Below are positions 53,515-63,418 of a stretch of 64,000 bases of DNA, one piece after another. Source of the DNA: Paenibacillus sp. Soil787 (GTDB taxonomy: Bacteria > Bacillota > Bacilli > Paenibacillales > NBRC-103111); NCBI RefSeq assembly GCF_001429545.1, contig NZ_LMSP01000003.1, positions 1 through 64,000 on the forward strand. The letters run 5' to 3'. The stretch's first letter is position 1, and each line of letters begins with the position of its first letter. The notes below the pieces were generated by a model, which saw only the letters and a program-made list of their open reading frames with translations, was not told where the DNA came from and made no database searches. A program made the position numbers and the translations under genes.

Positions 53515-53553
53515 TCAAGAGCAGTGTTTTTGCAGTAAGGTTAAATCTTTCAT
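53515..53553 (-). CDS. Twelve-codon ORF with a good ribosome site
   Basis: Encodes MKDLTLLQKHCS. GAGGGAG lies 8 nt before the ATG, and the ORF ends 38 nt before the GH35 start. It could be a leader peptide or chance; nothing shows that it is translated. Confidence 0.25.
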   Translation of the reverse strand: MKDLTLLQKHCS

Positions 53554-53915
53554 TAGGCATTCTCCCTCACAGTTGTTGTTCGCTGATCATACTATTCGAA
53601 CCCTTACTTAAGAAACAACAAAAATCAAAGATTCCTTCAATTTCTTTAAAGGCACTTATTAAAAATAGTGATTTTTCAAAAAAATAGCTAAAAAAGCCTT
53701 CAAATCCAACAACTTAGTGGAATTTTTGACTTTTTTTCAAATTTTTCCAATCGCAACCTCCTTCAGAGGCGAGTCCGCGAAAAGTCTTGCTGATCGGATT
53801 TCTGCCTTCAAAGGATAGCTGTCAAACAGCATCAGCAGAGCAAAGAGATCGCACAGATTTTAAACATTCCGGAGGGGCGGTACTCACTATGGATACCGGC
53901 AAAGGAATTTAAAGC

Positions 53916-53947
53916 AGGGCTTACTCCACTTTCGCGGAGTAAACCCT
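53916..53947 (-). terminator. Terminator after the giant GH29-like gene
   Basis: A 12-bp stem (AGGGTTTACTCC with GGAGTAAGCCCT on the minus strand, one G-T pair, 8-nt loop) lies about 67-98 nt beyond the stop. It is followed by GCTTTAAATT, a modest T tract. Confidence 0.7.
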
Positions 53948-54013
53948 ACTTATATCGTTATTTACTGCTACTCTCCATGCATCCAGTTGTTTTGGAGTTT
54001 TCCGATTTCAAAC

Positions 54014-57000
54014 TTATTTCTGAACACTGGATGTGTTGGTTAACAAAGCTTGTGCATCCCTGAGCAGATATTTCGCTGCTTCGGCATCAATGTGCTTCCC
54101 GCTTTGGGCGTTCACTTCATTCACAAAGCTGTTCAAGTTGTTTTTTTCCAATTTAGCCTGCAGGCTGTTGGCAATTCCGGCATTATCAATCCCATTATTG
54201 TTGGTAAACTGTGTTGCCAATGCCTTGAGGGAATTGATGCTGGCTACCGTCTGGAAATGAACAGTTATGCTCACCTGATTGCCGGCCAAGTCGCTGGAGG
54301 AGGCAACAAGGGTGTGTGTACCTAGCGACAAAGTATATAGCGGGATCGTCTTTCCTAACTGGAAAGAATACGTATCGAGCGTCACCGTCGTCTTGCTGCC
54401 GTCGATTCCCGACAAGTTGTCGGTCAAAGCAATCTGAGGCGTTAAATCCCCGGAATCCTCGTAAATTTCACCGTCCCCAGGCACGGTCACCGCGATTGCC
54501 GGAGCAGTCGAATCGTGGTTGAAGCTGATACTCTTTACAACTTCAACATTTCCTGCTTTGTCCGTCGAACGATAGCTGATGGCAACCGTCCCGTCTTGAT
54601 CAAACGATAGCGGTGATGTGTAAGGCTGCCACGTGGTCCCGCCATCCAGACTATACATCGTACCGGCAACACCGGACAACTGGTCATAAACATTCAAAGT
54701 AACGGTTACCGGATGCACATACCATCCAGCGGAGCCATCCGAGACAGACGGCGTTAACGCTGCTTTAGTCTCTGGAGCCGTCTTGTCAATGCTAGTGGGT
54801 ACCGTATGCGCTTGTTCCACATTGCCTGCCTTGTCTACACTCCAATAAACAAGCTTATGAAGTCCCTCTGTCGACAATACGGCAGAGGTTCCCGTTTGCT
54901 CAGCGCCATCGTCTACAATGTAATGGGTATCGGCAACTCCCGAGCCGATGTCGCTTGCGCTTAAGATAACCGTAATATCTTGATTGGCCCAGCCGCTTGG
55001 CGCATTGTCCGTAGTCAATGGCGGTTGTTTATCCGCTACTCTGTAGACGGCTTTTGCTTTTATTGCCGTTCCTTCGACTGTGCCGTTAACGGTAAAAACT
55101 CCCACATTCGCTACCATATCTACAGCAATAGGGGCCCATGCAACGTCAACTAATCCAGTTGTTCCATCGTTGTATACAGCCTCGATCTGTGCAGGCAGTG
55201 ATGGTATTTCACCTATGCTCGTATCCATAGTAACCGACTTGTAATCCACGATTTCCTTTACAAATTCTTTCACTTCGAAGACATTAATCTCCGCAGCCGA
55301 TGCATAACCGCCGACGCCCGCTGTTGCTTCGAGCTTGACATAGGATGCATTCGCAGGTGTAAAAGTTGCGAATTTCTCCGAACTGTCGTTTGCCCAAGTT
55401 CCGCTTGCAACCTTGGCAAAGTTCACTCCATTCGTACTTACATAAACGTTATAGCCCGTAATAATTCCGTTGCTGCCTCCTGATTGCCTTGGCAAATAGG
55501 CGATTTTATTGATATTGTAGGTTCCTCCAAGGTTTAAGGTAATCGATTGGGGGAGAACGTCGGATTTATTCCACTTTGTATGCCAGATCGTTCCTGGATT
55601 TCCGTCAATCGCCATTGAGGCTGCGTTGTTGTCGCCAGCCGTTTCCTGACTTGTCGCCGTTGCCGTCATTTGTGACTGAGGAACAGTATTAACAACTACA
55701 TTTAATGTCATAGGACGGCTTATAACGGTCACTCCGTCTAAAGTAACCTTTGCAGCAACAGTTGCATTAAACCCAGTACCAAGTTCGCCTTTAGCAATAA
55801 TCGTATTGCTGCCTTCAACAACAGATAACCTTGCATCGCTAAATTGATATTCTACAGCAGCCCTTGATAAATCAGCGCTTTCTCCTGTACTTAATAAGCC
55901 ATTTATTGTGGCAACGATTGGATTGTTGAGTTTAATTGTATTTTTGTTCAGAGTTAAGTCAATTTTACTTAAATAGGGAGACGCAACTAATTTTCCTGAC
56001 TGATCAACAAAAAGATAAGTAACCTCTTCAATAGAACGTCCGCCTATTGTTACTCTTATGTGGATCTTTGCCATACCTTTTGAAACAGCGGTCAGCAGGT
56101 TTGAATCGCCCACCGTAATCACGCCCTGGTTTTCACTTGTTACCGTGATCACCGCATCTTTCATATCAATCGGTGCACCCGCACCCGTAAAAGCCTTAAC
56201 GTCATATTTACCTGTAGCAGCATCAACCGGCTTAAACTCATATTCGAAGCGATCAAATAAATTGGACGTATCCAATCCGTTTATTGCCACTTCAAGCAAA
56301 TCCATCGTTGACCCGTTTGAACCGCCATCAAATAATAATTTAACGTATTGAGCTTCCGTGTTTAATGCGTATTGGTCATAGAATCCAAAATTAGCAGTAC
56401 CCGTCGGCCCGTTAACGGTTTTGACATCAGTCCATGCCACGCCATCAGCGCTAGTTTGAATTTTTATTGTTTTAGGCGTATTGATATATTTTTGATCGAA
56501 AGAATTGAAGTTAAGATTGATATTGGCAATCTGAGTCTTTGTCGGCAGCTTAAACTGAATCCATGCCTTTTCATTTGCAGGTACCGACCATTTGGATTGA
56601 TCAAAATGAATGCCGTCAATTGTTTTTCCATCAACTAAACGACTTACTGCTTCTTGATTATGACTAGTTGTAATTTCAGAGGTTCCTGCAAGATTTTGGT
56701 ATGGCAACAGGTCCATGAATATTTTATTTGTTGTAAATGTTTTGCCGTCTAACGTTACGTCAGCCCAAACGACTCCCCTTGTAGGTTGTTCTACGAAAGG
56801 CGCTATAATTTCATTTTTGTTGAAAGTAAATCCATTTGTTTCTCTGATCGATACAGGCTTATAATTGTCACCCGCTTTTAAATCAACAACACCGCCGTGC
56901 CATTGAATTTGTGCCGCATCAAGCCCTATTGCTCCGCCTTTCGATGATCTGCCTTCGATTTGATAGCTGAGTTTTTCTAGTGTACCAACCTCGCCGTAAG

Positions 57001-60000
57001 CTTCTTTTCCATCCACGAGTAAAGTTGCGCCAATCATGTTTTCCCCAACATAAATTTTGCCGTCTCTAGCTGTTACTTTTAATGTATCCTGTTTCGTTAC
57101 ACCTTCATAAGTTCCGCTAACTGTGATCGATGTTGTTCCGTTTGATACCGAAGTTACGATTCCATTCGCATTAACTGCCGCTATTTCAGGATTCTCACTA
57201 TTGTAGGTTAAATCTGAAAGCTTGGCTTTAAGCGCCGGAAATGTCATATATCCCTCAGTGTTTATTTGGAGTGATGAAGGTGTCAACTGCTCACCCGTTA
57301 CTTTGACATTAGTAAGCTTATATTTGCGTTCAGAATTGTCCGTTACAATCTTGATGATTGTGTCAATCTGATCCTCCTGGACATTAGCAAGATTGACGGT
57401 CAGACTATCTCCATTTTGTACAAAAGAAGTGACAGGAATATCCTCGTTCAACCAGGTTACGGATGTCACCTTATCTTTAATCGGACGAATGGTTAAAGAC
57501 TTTCCAGGAATAGAATCAAACCCTTTTTTGCTGTCAGGCCCTTTCATAATATGAAGATAAACATTGTTGTCTCTATACGTTGCGTATCCCCATTGCGGAC
57601 CTGTAGTACTGTTAGCTAAAGCAAATTTCTCATAATTGCCTTTTCCATCATCTTCGTAGCCATAGCCTGAGAGGAAATATGGCATTGTACCCGTTGTAGA
57701 CTCATGTCTTTCCGGTTTTCCTGCAGGTGCAAACCATTTCACAAAACTTTCTCTCACATCAATGTATTCCTGCTCTGCTTTAGGATATCTTGTCGCAATT
57801 TCCTCAGGGGAGTTCCAATTGGGCCCGCGACTATCTACAGGCGTCTGATCATTATTATCCACATAGCCTCTGCCGGCATTCATAATCATTTCTTTGGCAA
57901 CTTGCCTGTAGTCATCTCGTTTACCGTAATATGGAGATAAGGCATTTTTGGTGTGTATCATTTTCCATGGTTCCATAATCGTACGTTTTAAAAGATGATT
58001 TGCAGTGCCATTAGCGTAAATTCCAGATGCTTCTTCGGTTCTTAAATCAGGGTCTCCATACTCTGCCCCCCATGCATTGGAGTTTACGATAATTTCATCG
58101 CTAAAATTGCGTATAACGCTGTATATAACATCAAAATTTTGATTTGGTATACCTTGCGGCCCATCAAAATAAATATACGCAGGCGCATACCGTTCAATCA
58201 AATCAGACACATTCTGCACAAAGAGGTCGGTTGTGTAAACTTGTACCCCGCCGCCATAATATAGCCCAAACTTCATTCCATGACGCTTTACTGCCAGTTC
58301 AAACTGTTTCAACCCATCTACTACCTTACCGTTAGCATCCTTCGGAAGATAGATATGCCTTTCATTTTTTGGATCCGCGAATTTAGACGGCCAGAAATAA
58401 GCTTGTTGTACCGATTCAATCGATACCAATGAATGCCCTTGAGCTTTTGCTCTTTCAGCCCATAAATCAGCAGAGAAATTCGGGTCTACAAAGTAACTGT
58501 AAATGGGGATCGCATGACTTAAAGCGCCCACTCGCCCTTCTTCAAACCATTTATTGGGACGTTCTTTTACTGTAATTGTCATATTCTTTCTAGCCGTATT
58601 CCCATTATTGTCAGTTACTTGCACAGTAAAGTTATAGTCTCCTGGTACGGCGTTAATACTGATTATACCTTTGCTGCTATTTAAATCGACATTTCCATTC
58701 ACTAATCCGTCTGCGATTGTGCCATCAGCATTTAATGCCAAGCCATCAGGCAATTTGCCCTCTGCGATACTCCAAGTATAACCAGGTGCTCCCCCACTCG
58801 CCATAAATTGAAATGCCGATGCCGCAACACCGTATTTATTGCTGGCCTTCGATTTATTCCATACATACGGCCATTCCTTGTAGCCAACCGGCATATTTTG
58901 GGTTGGAAGCGGAGTTGTAATGGCATCCTCGGTTGATAGTCCTTGTGTTACAATTTCTAGAGCCGCAGCCTCGCCTTTAACCGAAGGAACAAGTCCACTT
59001 ATTTTATTGCCATTTTGATCTGCGACTCTTCCATAGAAACCAAGGTAAGCAACATTTTGATCTAATGGTGTCGGGACATTGTTTGAATTAACATCTTCTG
59101 TAAACGTATGCTTGATTTGAATCATCAGTTTATTCCAGCCCTGTTTTAACAGAATCGCTTGTTTTGTCAAATCCTTTTGCACCTCAACAGGTGTGGACGG
59201 TGTCGTTACAGCCTTATCGTTAACATAAAGTCGATATGAACCGCTTGCGCCTACATTAAAATACGCTTGCTGTTCTACTGGGCTGTATATGTATGTGTGA
59301 GCGTATACATATTTGTTTTTAGTATCGATGCCTTTTTTCACAGCATAATAACCATATAGATCTTGATAATCATCGTAGTTTCTGTTATAAATGCGATCAT
59401 CGAAATATTCCCATTTATGACTTTCGTTATTCAAGCTTAACGGATCGCCGATTGCGGGAGCGATCGTAGCAGCGCCAGAACTAGATCCGGTTGCCGGCTT
59501 GTTATTTACCTCTATTTCTGAGATTCCGGTGATGTTTGGATAAGGTGTTCGTCCTTTATCGATTTCAACCTTCACTTCAACTACATTCTTCAACTCGGAT
59601 TGCATAGCATACACGGTTGGTGCGGATGGGCTGGAAGATGTACTATCAACCTTTCCGGATTCTATTTTGCTGCCGTCTACAAGAGTGAAAGTAAGATGGT
59701 ACCAATTGTTTATGTGACGCGAATCGCCCCATTGCGCTATTTTGACTTCATTAATAGCAATAGGCTCCCTCCATTTCAGATTCACCCATGGTGCAAAATC
59801 ATTTTCTGTCACCCACTGACTACTTGTGCTTCCATTAATTAAATTTGAAACAGGGTTTACTGCAAGAGTTGACGATGATGCTGTTATTTCTGATGCCAAC
59901 GGCGCGTATTTTACGGTTTCCCCCACTTCAGTTCCATAAATTTTGTCCACTACCGGCGAATCAAATGGACCCGATACCAACCATGAGTTAATAAACGGGG

Positions 60001-60115
60001 CATTACCCGCCACTTGCTGCGCTGCTACTTTATTATTGGGAAAAGCAAACATCGATGTGACGATCATTGCTGTTGCTAAAGCCACTGAAGTTATTTTTTT
60101 GAATTTATTTACCAT
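54014..60115 (-). CDS. Giant secreted GH29-like glycosidase with CBM32/Ig/OmpL47/FIMAH domains
   Basis: About 2033 aa from ATG 60115 (AAGGAGG about 10 nt upstream). Order: signal peptide (ends NNKVAAQ), an F5/8-type binding domain, a PA14/NPCBM-like region with LYVNDKAV, a putative-Ig domain (GAPGYTWSIAEGKLPDGLALN), a TIM barrel from about residue 540, Big_2, an F5/8 domain (LLEVAINGL end), Ig-like domains, another F5/8 domain (SITLNLGGTYNINKIAYLPRQ), Big_4, two OmpL47-type domains and FIMAH. The barrel resembles alpha-L-fucosidases: FGLYYGGGVQVYTTDLFVQNVSDLIERY, then YIYFDGP with putative nucleophile Asp651. The acid/base is not identified. It lies 290 nt after an LplA-like lipoprotein gene. 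Substrate uncertain. Confidence 0.82.
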   Translation of the reverse strand: MVNKFKKITSVALATAMIVTSMFAFPNNKVAAQQVAGNAPFINSWLVSGPFDSPVVDKIYGTEVGETVKYAPLASEITASSSTLAVNPVSNLINGSTSSQWVTENDFAPWVNLKWREPIAINEVKIAQWGDSRHINNWYHLTFTLVDGSKIESGKVDSTSSSPSAPTVYAMQSELKNVVEVKVEIDKGRTPYPNITGISEIEVNNKPATGSSSGAATIAPAIGDPLSLNNESHKWEYFDDRIYNRNYDDYQDLYGYYAVKKGIDTKNKYVYAHTYIYSPVEQQAYFNVGASGSYRLYVNDKAVTTPSTPVEVQKDLTKQAILLKQGWNKLMIQIKHTFTEDVNSNNVPTPLDQNVAYLGFYGRVADQNGNKISGLVPSVKGEAAALEIVTQGLSTEDAITTPLPTQNMPVGYKEWPYVWNKSKASNKYGVAASAFQFMASGGAPGYTWSIAEGKLPDGLALNADGTIADGLVNGNVDLNSSKGIISINAVPGDYNFTVQVTDNNGNTARKNMTITVKERPNKWFEEGRVGALSHAIPIYSYFVDPNFSADLWAERAKAQGHSLVSIESVQQAYFWPSKFADPKNERHIYLPKDANGKVVDGLKQFELAVKRHGMKFGLYYGGGVQVYTTDLFVQNVSDLIERYAPAYIYFDGPQGIPNQNFDVIYSVIRNFSDEIIVNSNAWGAEYGDPDLRTEEASGIYANGTANHLLKRTIMEPWKMIHTKNALSPYYGKRDDYRQVAKEMIMNAGRGYVDNNDQTPVDSRGPNWNSPEEIATRYPKAEQEYIDVRESFVKWFAPAGKPERHESTTGTMPYFLSGYGYEDDGKGNYEKFALANSTTGPQWGYATYRDNNVYLHIMKGPDSKKGFDSIPGKSLTIRPIKDKVTSVTWLNEDIPVTSFVQNGDSLTVNLANVQEDQIDTIIKIVTDNSERKYKLTNVKVTGEQLTPSSLQINTEGYMTFPALKAKLSDLTYNSENPEIAAVNANGIVTSVSNGTTSITVSGTYEGVTKQDTLKVTARDGKIYVGENMIGATLLVDGKEAYGEVGTLEKLSYQIEGRSSKGGAIGLDAAQIQWHGGVVDLKAGDNYKPVSIRETNGFTFNKNEIIAPFVEQPTRGVVWADVTLDGKTFTTNKIFMDLLPYQNLAGTSEITTSHNQEAVSRLVDGKTIDGIHFDQSKWSVPANEKAWIQFKLPTKTQIANINLNFNSFDQKYINTPKTIKIQTSADGVAWTDVKTVNGPTGTANFGFYDQYALNTEAQYVKLLFDGGSNGSTMDLLEVAINGLDTSNLFDRFEYEFKPVDAATGKYDVKAFTGAGAPIDMKDAVITVTSENQGVITVGDSNLLTAVSKGMAKIHIRVTIGGRSIEEVTYLFVDQSGKLVASPYLSKIDLTLNKNTIKLNNPIVATINGLLSTGESADLSRAAVEYQFSDARLSVVEGSNTIIAKGELGTGFNATVAAKVTLDGVTVISRPMTLNVVVNTVPQSQMTATATSQETAGDNNAASMAIDGNPGTIWHTKWNKSDVLPQSITLNLGGTYNINKIAYLPRQSGGSNGIITGYNVYVSTNGVNFAKVASGTWANDSSEKFATFTPANASYVKLEATAGVGGYASAAEINVFEVKEFVKEIVDYKSVTMDTSIGEIPSLPAQIEAVYNDGTTGLVDVAWAPIAVDMVANVGVFTVNGTVEGTAIKAKAVYRVADKQPPLTTDNAPSGWANQDITVILSASDIGSGVADTHYIVDDGAEQTGTSAVLSTEGLHKLVYWSVDKAGNVEQAHTVPTSIDKTAPETKAALTPSVSDGSAGWYVHPVTVTLNVYDQLSGVAGTMYSLDGGTTWQPYTSPLSFDQDGTVAISYRSTDKAGNVEVVKSISFNHDSTAPAIAVTVPGDGEIYEDSGDLTPQIALTDNLSGIDGSKTTVTLDTYSFQLGKTIPLYTLSLGTHTLVASSSDLAGNQVSITVHFQTVASINSLKALATQFTNNNGIDNAGIANSLQAKLEKNNLNSFVNEVNAQSGKHIDAEAAKYLLRDAQALLTNTSSVQK

Positions 60116-60306
60116 TCTTTTCTTTCCTCCTTTTATAAATTCCCAATCGATTCTCAATTCCTCTTTTCAACGTTTTACCATCAAAATGGCGGATCGCCAG
60201 CGATCCTCTAAAAAAAAGTAAGATCATAACACCGATGCCGAGTTTTTGGATGGATACGCTTTCAATTGGTTCCAGAATCGGAAACTTCACCATTACGCAA
60301 AGCAGA

Positions 60307-60354
60307 AGGGAAAGCGAGGATCATTCACATAACTGCTCTGAACCTGCTTTCCCT
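60307..60354 (-). terminator. Intercistronic stem-loop between binding protein and giant enzyme
   Basis: Perfect 9-bp arms (AGGGAAAGC / GCTTTCCCT) with a 30-nt loop lie between the LplA-like and GH29-like genes. No T run follows, so it may stabilise the upstream message rather than terminate. Confidence 0.45.
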
Positions 60355-60405
60355 CCCTTAATAAATCCCGCTAAAAGCTAGCGCTTGTCATTCTTTGCTT
60401 TATGC

Positions 60406-61989
60406 TTACTTGCCATTCAGCTTTTTCCATTCGTTGATCTGTTTCTGCTTCTCGGCGATAATATCGTCGGCTCCGGCATTCTTCAATTTTTTTATGAAAT
60501 CATCATAATATTTGTCAGGATCTGCCGTGCCCGAATCGAGCGCATATAGAAGTTCTTTCAAAGTCGCGTCAACGTTGGCCATTTGGGTTTTAACCGGCTC
60601 CGTGTTAAATACAAATCCCATCACAGGCGATACCATTGCTGTCTTATCAGCTTTATAAATGATGCCGAGAGACTTTTCACGCGATTCGACATCGGTGTTC
60701 TGATCCCACAGCATCCTGCCGTAAGACTGTCCGATTTCCCATTCAGACCAGTTAAAATTGTATTGGTCCTTAATCATGTCAATTTTCTTTTCGCCAATCT
60801 TTTTGTAATCTTTCCCATCTTGACCGAAAGCCAGGAGATGGAATAGCTCGTCATTCGTATTCAGCAATTCGATTAGTTGAACCGCCTTTTCTGGATGCTT
60901 CGAGTTGGCGCCTACAGCAACTAATGCAGTTGAAGGCGTATTGGCAGAGATAAACGGCTCAGTAAACCTCTTGTTGTAACTGTAAACCTTGTCATCCGGC
61001 GGCGCCATAGACATGAAAGTAGAGGAGCCAAGCTCTGGCATGTCAACTTGGTCAGGATACGGGTTGGCATATAACGCGGCAACTCGTTTGGCTTTTCTGT
61101 CCGGTACATAATCCTTCATTGTCGCGGCATCTTTCTTAATGTAGCCTTTTTGATACCAGCTTCTGAACAATTTAAGATAATCCTTATACTCCTGAGTTTC
61201 GTATTGATTAATTACCTTGATATCTTTATCGTTATACCGAACCCAGCCGGGAATTTTATTATCTCCCACAGAATCCATGCCATAAACGACGGACATATCC
61301 GCAAAATTGTCTTGCTGATTGCTGTATTCCCAAGGGATCATTTCAGGTTCGCCTTTTTTCACAGATTCCAGAAATGGCGTCAGATCCTCCCATTTCTTTG
61401 CCGATTTCCAATCGAACTGGTACTTATCGACCAAATCTTTTCGAAGCTGCACCCCTCTGGCTCCGGCCATCCCCCATACCTGGTAATTAATGGAGCCATA
61501 TATTTTACCATTCACTTTAACGCCTTGCCAAATATTCTCGGGCACTCTCGACTTGGTCGTTGGCGCATACTTATCCAGAAGAGCGGTGATATCCTTGAAA
61601 GCTCCTTTAGAAGCATTCTGGAAATAGTTCAATTCTCCAAAACTTCCTGTAAAGGCGAGGTCAAACGGTTCACCCGAGGTAATCATCAGATTAACTTTTT
61701 GCGGATACGTGCTCCAGTCGGTAATAACAAGCTTTAAAGTTGCGTTAATTTTTTCTTTAATGATCTTATTTGCCGCTTCCATAATTCGATCCATGTCTTT
61801 AACAGGTGAATTAGCAATATAAAATGTCAACTCCACCGGCTGTTCATTCTGTTGTCCTTTAACCTGGGCTGTCTGGCTCGGTGACACTTCCGGTTTTTTA
61901 CCCGTATCTGTTCCGCATCCGGCGAGCGCAAGGGGCACTATAAGGGATAAAGCTATTGTTGATGCAATTTTCTTTTTCTGTTTAAGCAT
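60406..61989 (-). CDS. LplA-like oligosaccharide-binding lipoprotein
   Basis: Solute-binding lipoprotein of 527 aa. The lipobox is LALAGCGTD near residue 24, with a Pro/Ser/Gln-rich spacer following. The mature protein shows the LplA pattern: FYIANSPVKDMDRIMEAANKI, NGKIYGSINYQVWG, FIKKLKNAGADDIIAEKQKQINEW at the end. The start has AAGGAGGAC before ATG. It lies upstream of the giant GH29-like gene on the minus strand and diverges from two Lpl-type permease genes at 62403 and 63419, so the importer is split across divergent units. It probably binds oligosaccharides released by the giant enzyme. No ATPase gene is nearby. Confidence 0.9.
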   Translation of the reverse strand: MLKQKKKIASTIALSLIVPLALAGCGTDTGKKPEVSPSQTAQVKGQQNEQPVELTFYIANSPVKDMDRIMEAANKIIKEKINATLKLVITDWSTYPQKVNLMITSGEPFDLAFTGSFGELNYFQNASKGAFKDITALLDKYAPTTKSRVPENIWQGVKVNGKIYGSINYQVWGMAGARGVQLRKDLVDKYQFDWKSAKKWEDLTPFLESVKKGEPEMIPWEYSNQQDNFADMSVVYGMDSVGDNKIPGWVRYNDKDIKVINQYETQEYKDYLKLFRSWYQKGYIKKDAATMKDYVPDRKAKRVAALYANPYPDQVDMPELGSSTFMSMAPPDDKVYSYNKRFTEPFISANTPSTALVAVGANSKHPEKAVQLIELLNTNDELFHLLAFGQDGKDYKKIGEKKIDMIKDQYNFNWSEWEIGQSYGRMLWDQNTDVESREKSLGIIYKADKTAMVSPVMGFVFNTEPVKTQMANVDATLKELLYALDSGTADPDKYYDDFIKKLKNAGADDIIAEKQKQINEWKKLNGK

Positions 61990-62402
61990 GTTTGTCCTCC
62001 TTTTTTTCTGGTCCGCGAATTTGACTTTCTAACACAATCCATACAAAACAATTCGAGAAGTTAACGTTAGGCGCCTCATCTCCCCCTATATAGAAACGCA
62101 CAGAACTATTGACTGCAATTTCACAATAATAGATTACGATGATCTTTAATACAGAAAAAAATATAGTTTCCTTTGATAATTTACAATTGTAATCCTCAAA
62201 AAAATATACATTTCATTAAAATGTAATTTTATTCGTTCTACCTTAAATCAAAATAGAAATTAAAGAAAACATTAATTTTTATAGAGTCTAATAGCGAATT
62301 ATTAAAGGAAAATATGCTTTTTTCTGTTTTATGATTTTCTTTGATCGGCTATTGTGGAATTGTGTCCAAATATACAAGTTTTTAGTAAGGAGGAGTGGGT
62401 AA
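61990..62402. promoter_or_regulatory. Divergent promoter region of the third ABC transporter
   Basis: This 413-bp AT-rich region separates the minus-strand binding-protein gene from the plus-strand permease genes and should hold promoters for both. I see no clear hexamer pair or palindrome, and none of the ATGTAARCGYT boxes found elsewhere. Confidence 0.5.
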
Positions 62403-63392
62403 ATGAATAATAATGTGCCAGCCGCAACTGCGGTAAAGAATGGTTTCAAAAAGGTCGGCACCGTGCATCGGCAAGGTTTTTTAAAGGAAATTTTCAGACG
62501 TTGGCCGTTTTACGTCATGGCGCTGCCAGGATTGCTTTATTTCATCATATTTAGCTACTTGCCAATGTTCGGGGCGGTGATCGCTTTCAAGGACTATAAT
62601 CCGGTAAAGGGAGTATGGGGCAGCAAATGGATCGGGTTTAAAAATTTCGAGTTTTTTTTCAAGTCCGATGCGGTATGGAGGGTTACGTTTAATACAATTT
62701 TTTACAACTTGATTATCATGCTGATGGTAACCATGATATCCGTTGTTTTCGCCATTTTGTTGCAGGAAACCGGAAGCCGGTTACGGACAGCGCTTTATAA
62801 AAGCGTGATGTTGCTTCCGTTTTTCCTATCTTGGGTAGTAGGGGAGTATATTGTGTACGCCTTGCTTAGCCCTGATCAGGGGGTAATGAACGGGATTCGA
62901 AGAACACTAGGATTAGAAGAGATACAATGGTATGGTGAACCGCTATACTGGCGTTTTATAATGCCGTTGGCATTTATTTTAAAGTCAGTAGGCTATACTT
63001 CGGTTGTTTATGTTGCGGCTTTACTGGGAATATCGTCGGATTATTATGAAGCCGCTGAAATCGACGGGGCGAACAAGTGGCAGAAGGCAAGGTACATTAC
63101 GATTCCATTATTATTACCCGTTGTAATAATCCTTTTACTCCTCTCGCTTGGGAAGATTTTCAATGGCGGGCTTGGCGATTGGGGCGCATTTTACAATCTG
63201 CCCCGGGAATCGGGAATTTTGTTTTCGACGACCGATGTTATCGATACTTACGTTTTCAGATCATTGCGCACTGTAAACGATATCGGTATGTCAGCTGCAG
63301 TTGGACTGTATCAAGCAGTTGTTGGATTTGTGTTGGTGCTATTTACTAACTTTCTGGTCAAAAAATATGATTCGGATAGCTCGCTATTCTAG
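62403..63392 (+). CDS. ABC sugar permease, LplB/YteP type
   Basis: Membrane permease of 329 aa with a cytoplasmic N-terminal extension, then MALPGLLYFIIFSYLPMFGAVIAFKDYNP, typical of the LplB group. Six membrane helices; the EAA loop is YYEAAEIDGANKWQKARYITIPLL. The ribosome site GGAGGAG is 7 nt before ATG. The C-terminal permease gene follows 26 nt later. It works with the lipoprotein at 60406-61989. Confidence 0.93.
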   Translation: MNNNVPAATAVKNGFKKVGTVHRQGFLKEIFRRWPFYVMALPGLLYFIIFSYLPMFGAVIAFKDYNPVKGVWGSKWIGFKNFEFFFKSDAVWRVTFNTIFYNLIIMLMVTMISVVFAILLQETGSRLRTALYKSVMLLPFFLSWVVGEYIVYALLSPDQGVMNGIRRTLGLEEIQWYGEPLYWRFIMPLAFILKSVGYTSVVYVAALLGISSDYYEAAEIDGANKWQKARYITIPLLLPVVIILLLLSLGKIFNGGLGDWGAFYNLPRESGILFSTTDVIDTYVFRSLRTVNDIGMSAAVGLYQAVVGFVLVLFTNFLVKKYDSDSSLF

Positions 63393-63418
63393 CGTACTAA
63401 TTTGAGGAGCGTGTAAAA

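Larger units (their letters stand above)
53477..54013. other. Intergenic region before the GH35 gene
   Basis: This 537-bp spacer holds the terminator of the giant gene (53916-53947) and a 12-codon ORF (53515-53553). The rest is AT-rich with long A/T runs around 53640-53740; no further gene is seen. Confidence 0.5.

Noticed and set aside
60378-60392. AGCGCTTGTCA between the LplA-like and GH29-like genes, as a cre site
   Set aside because: It has a matching core only, lies just after a stop codon inside a probable operon, and differs from the four consistent boxes.
61150-61737. 195-codon plus-strand ORF
   Set aside because: It is antisense to the LplA-like lipoprotein gene, without start context or recognisable family.
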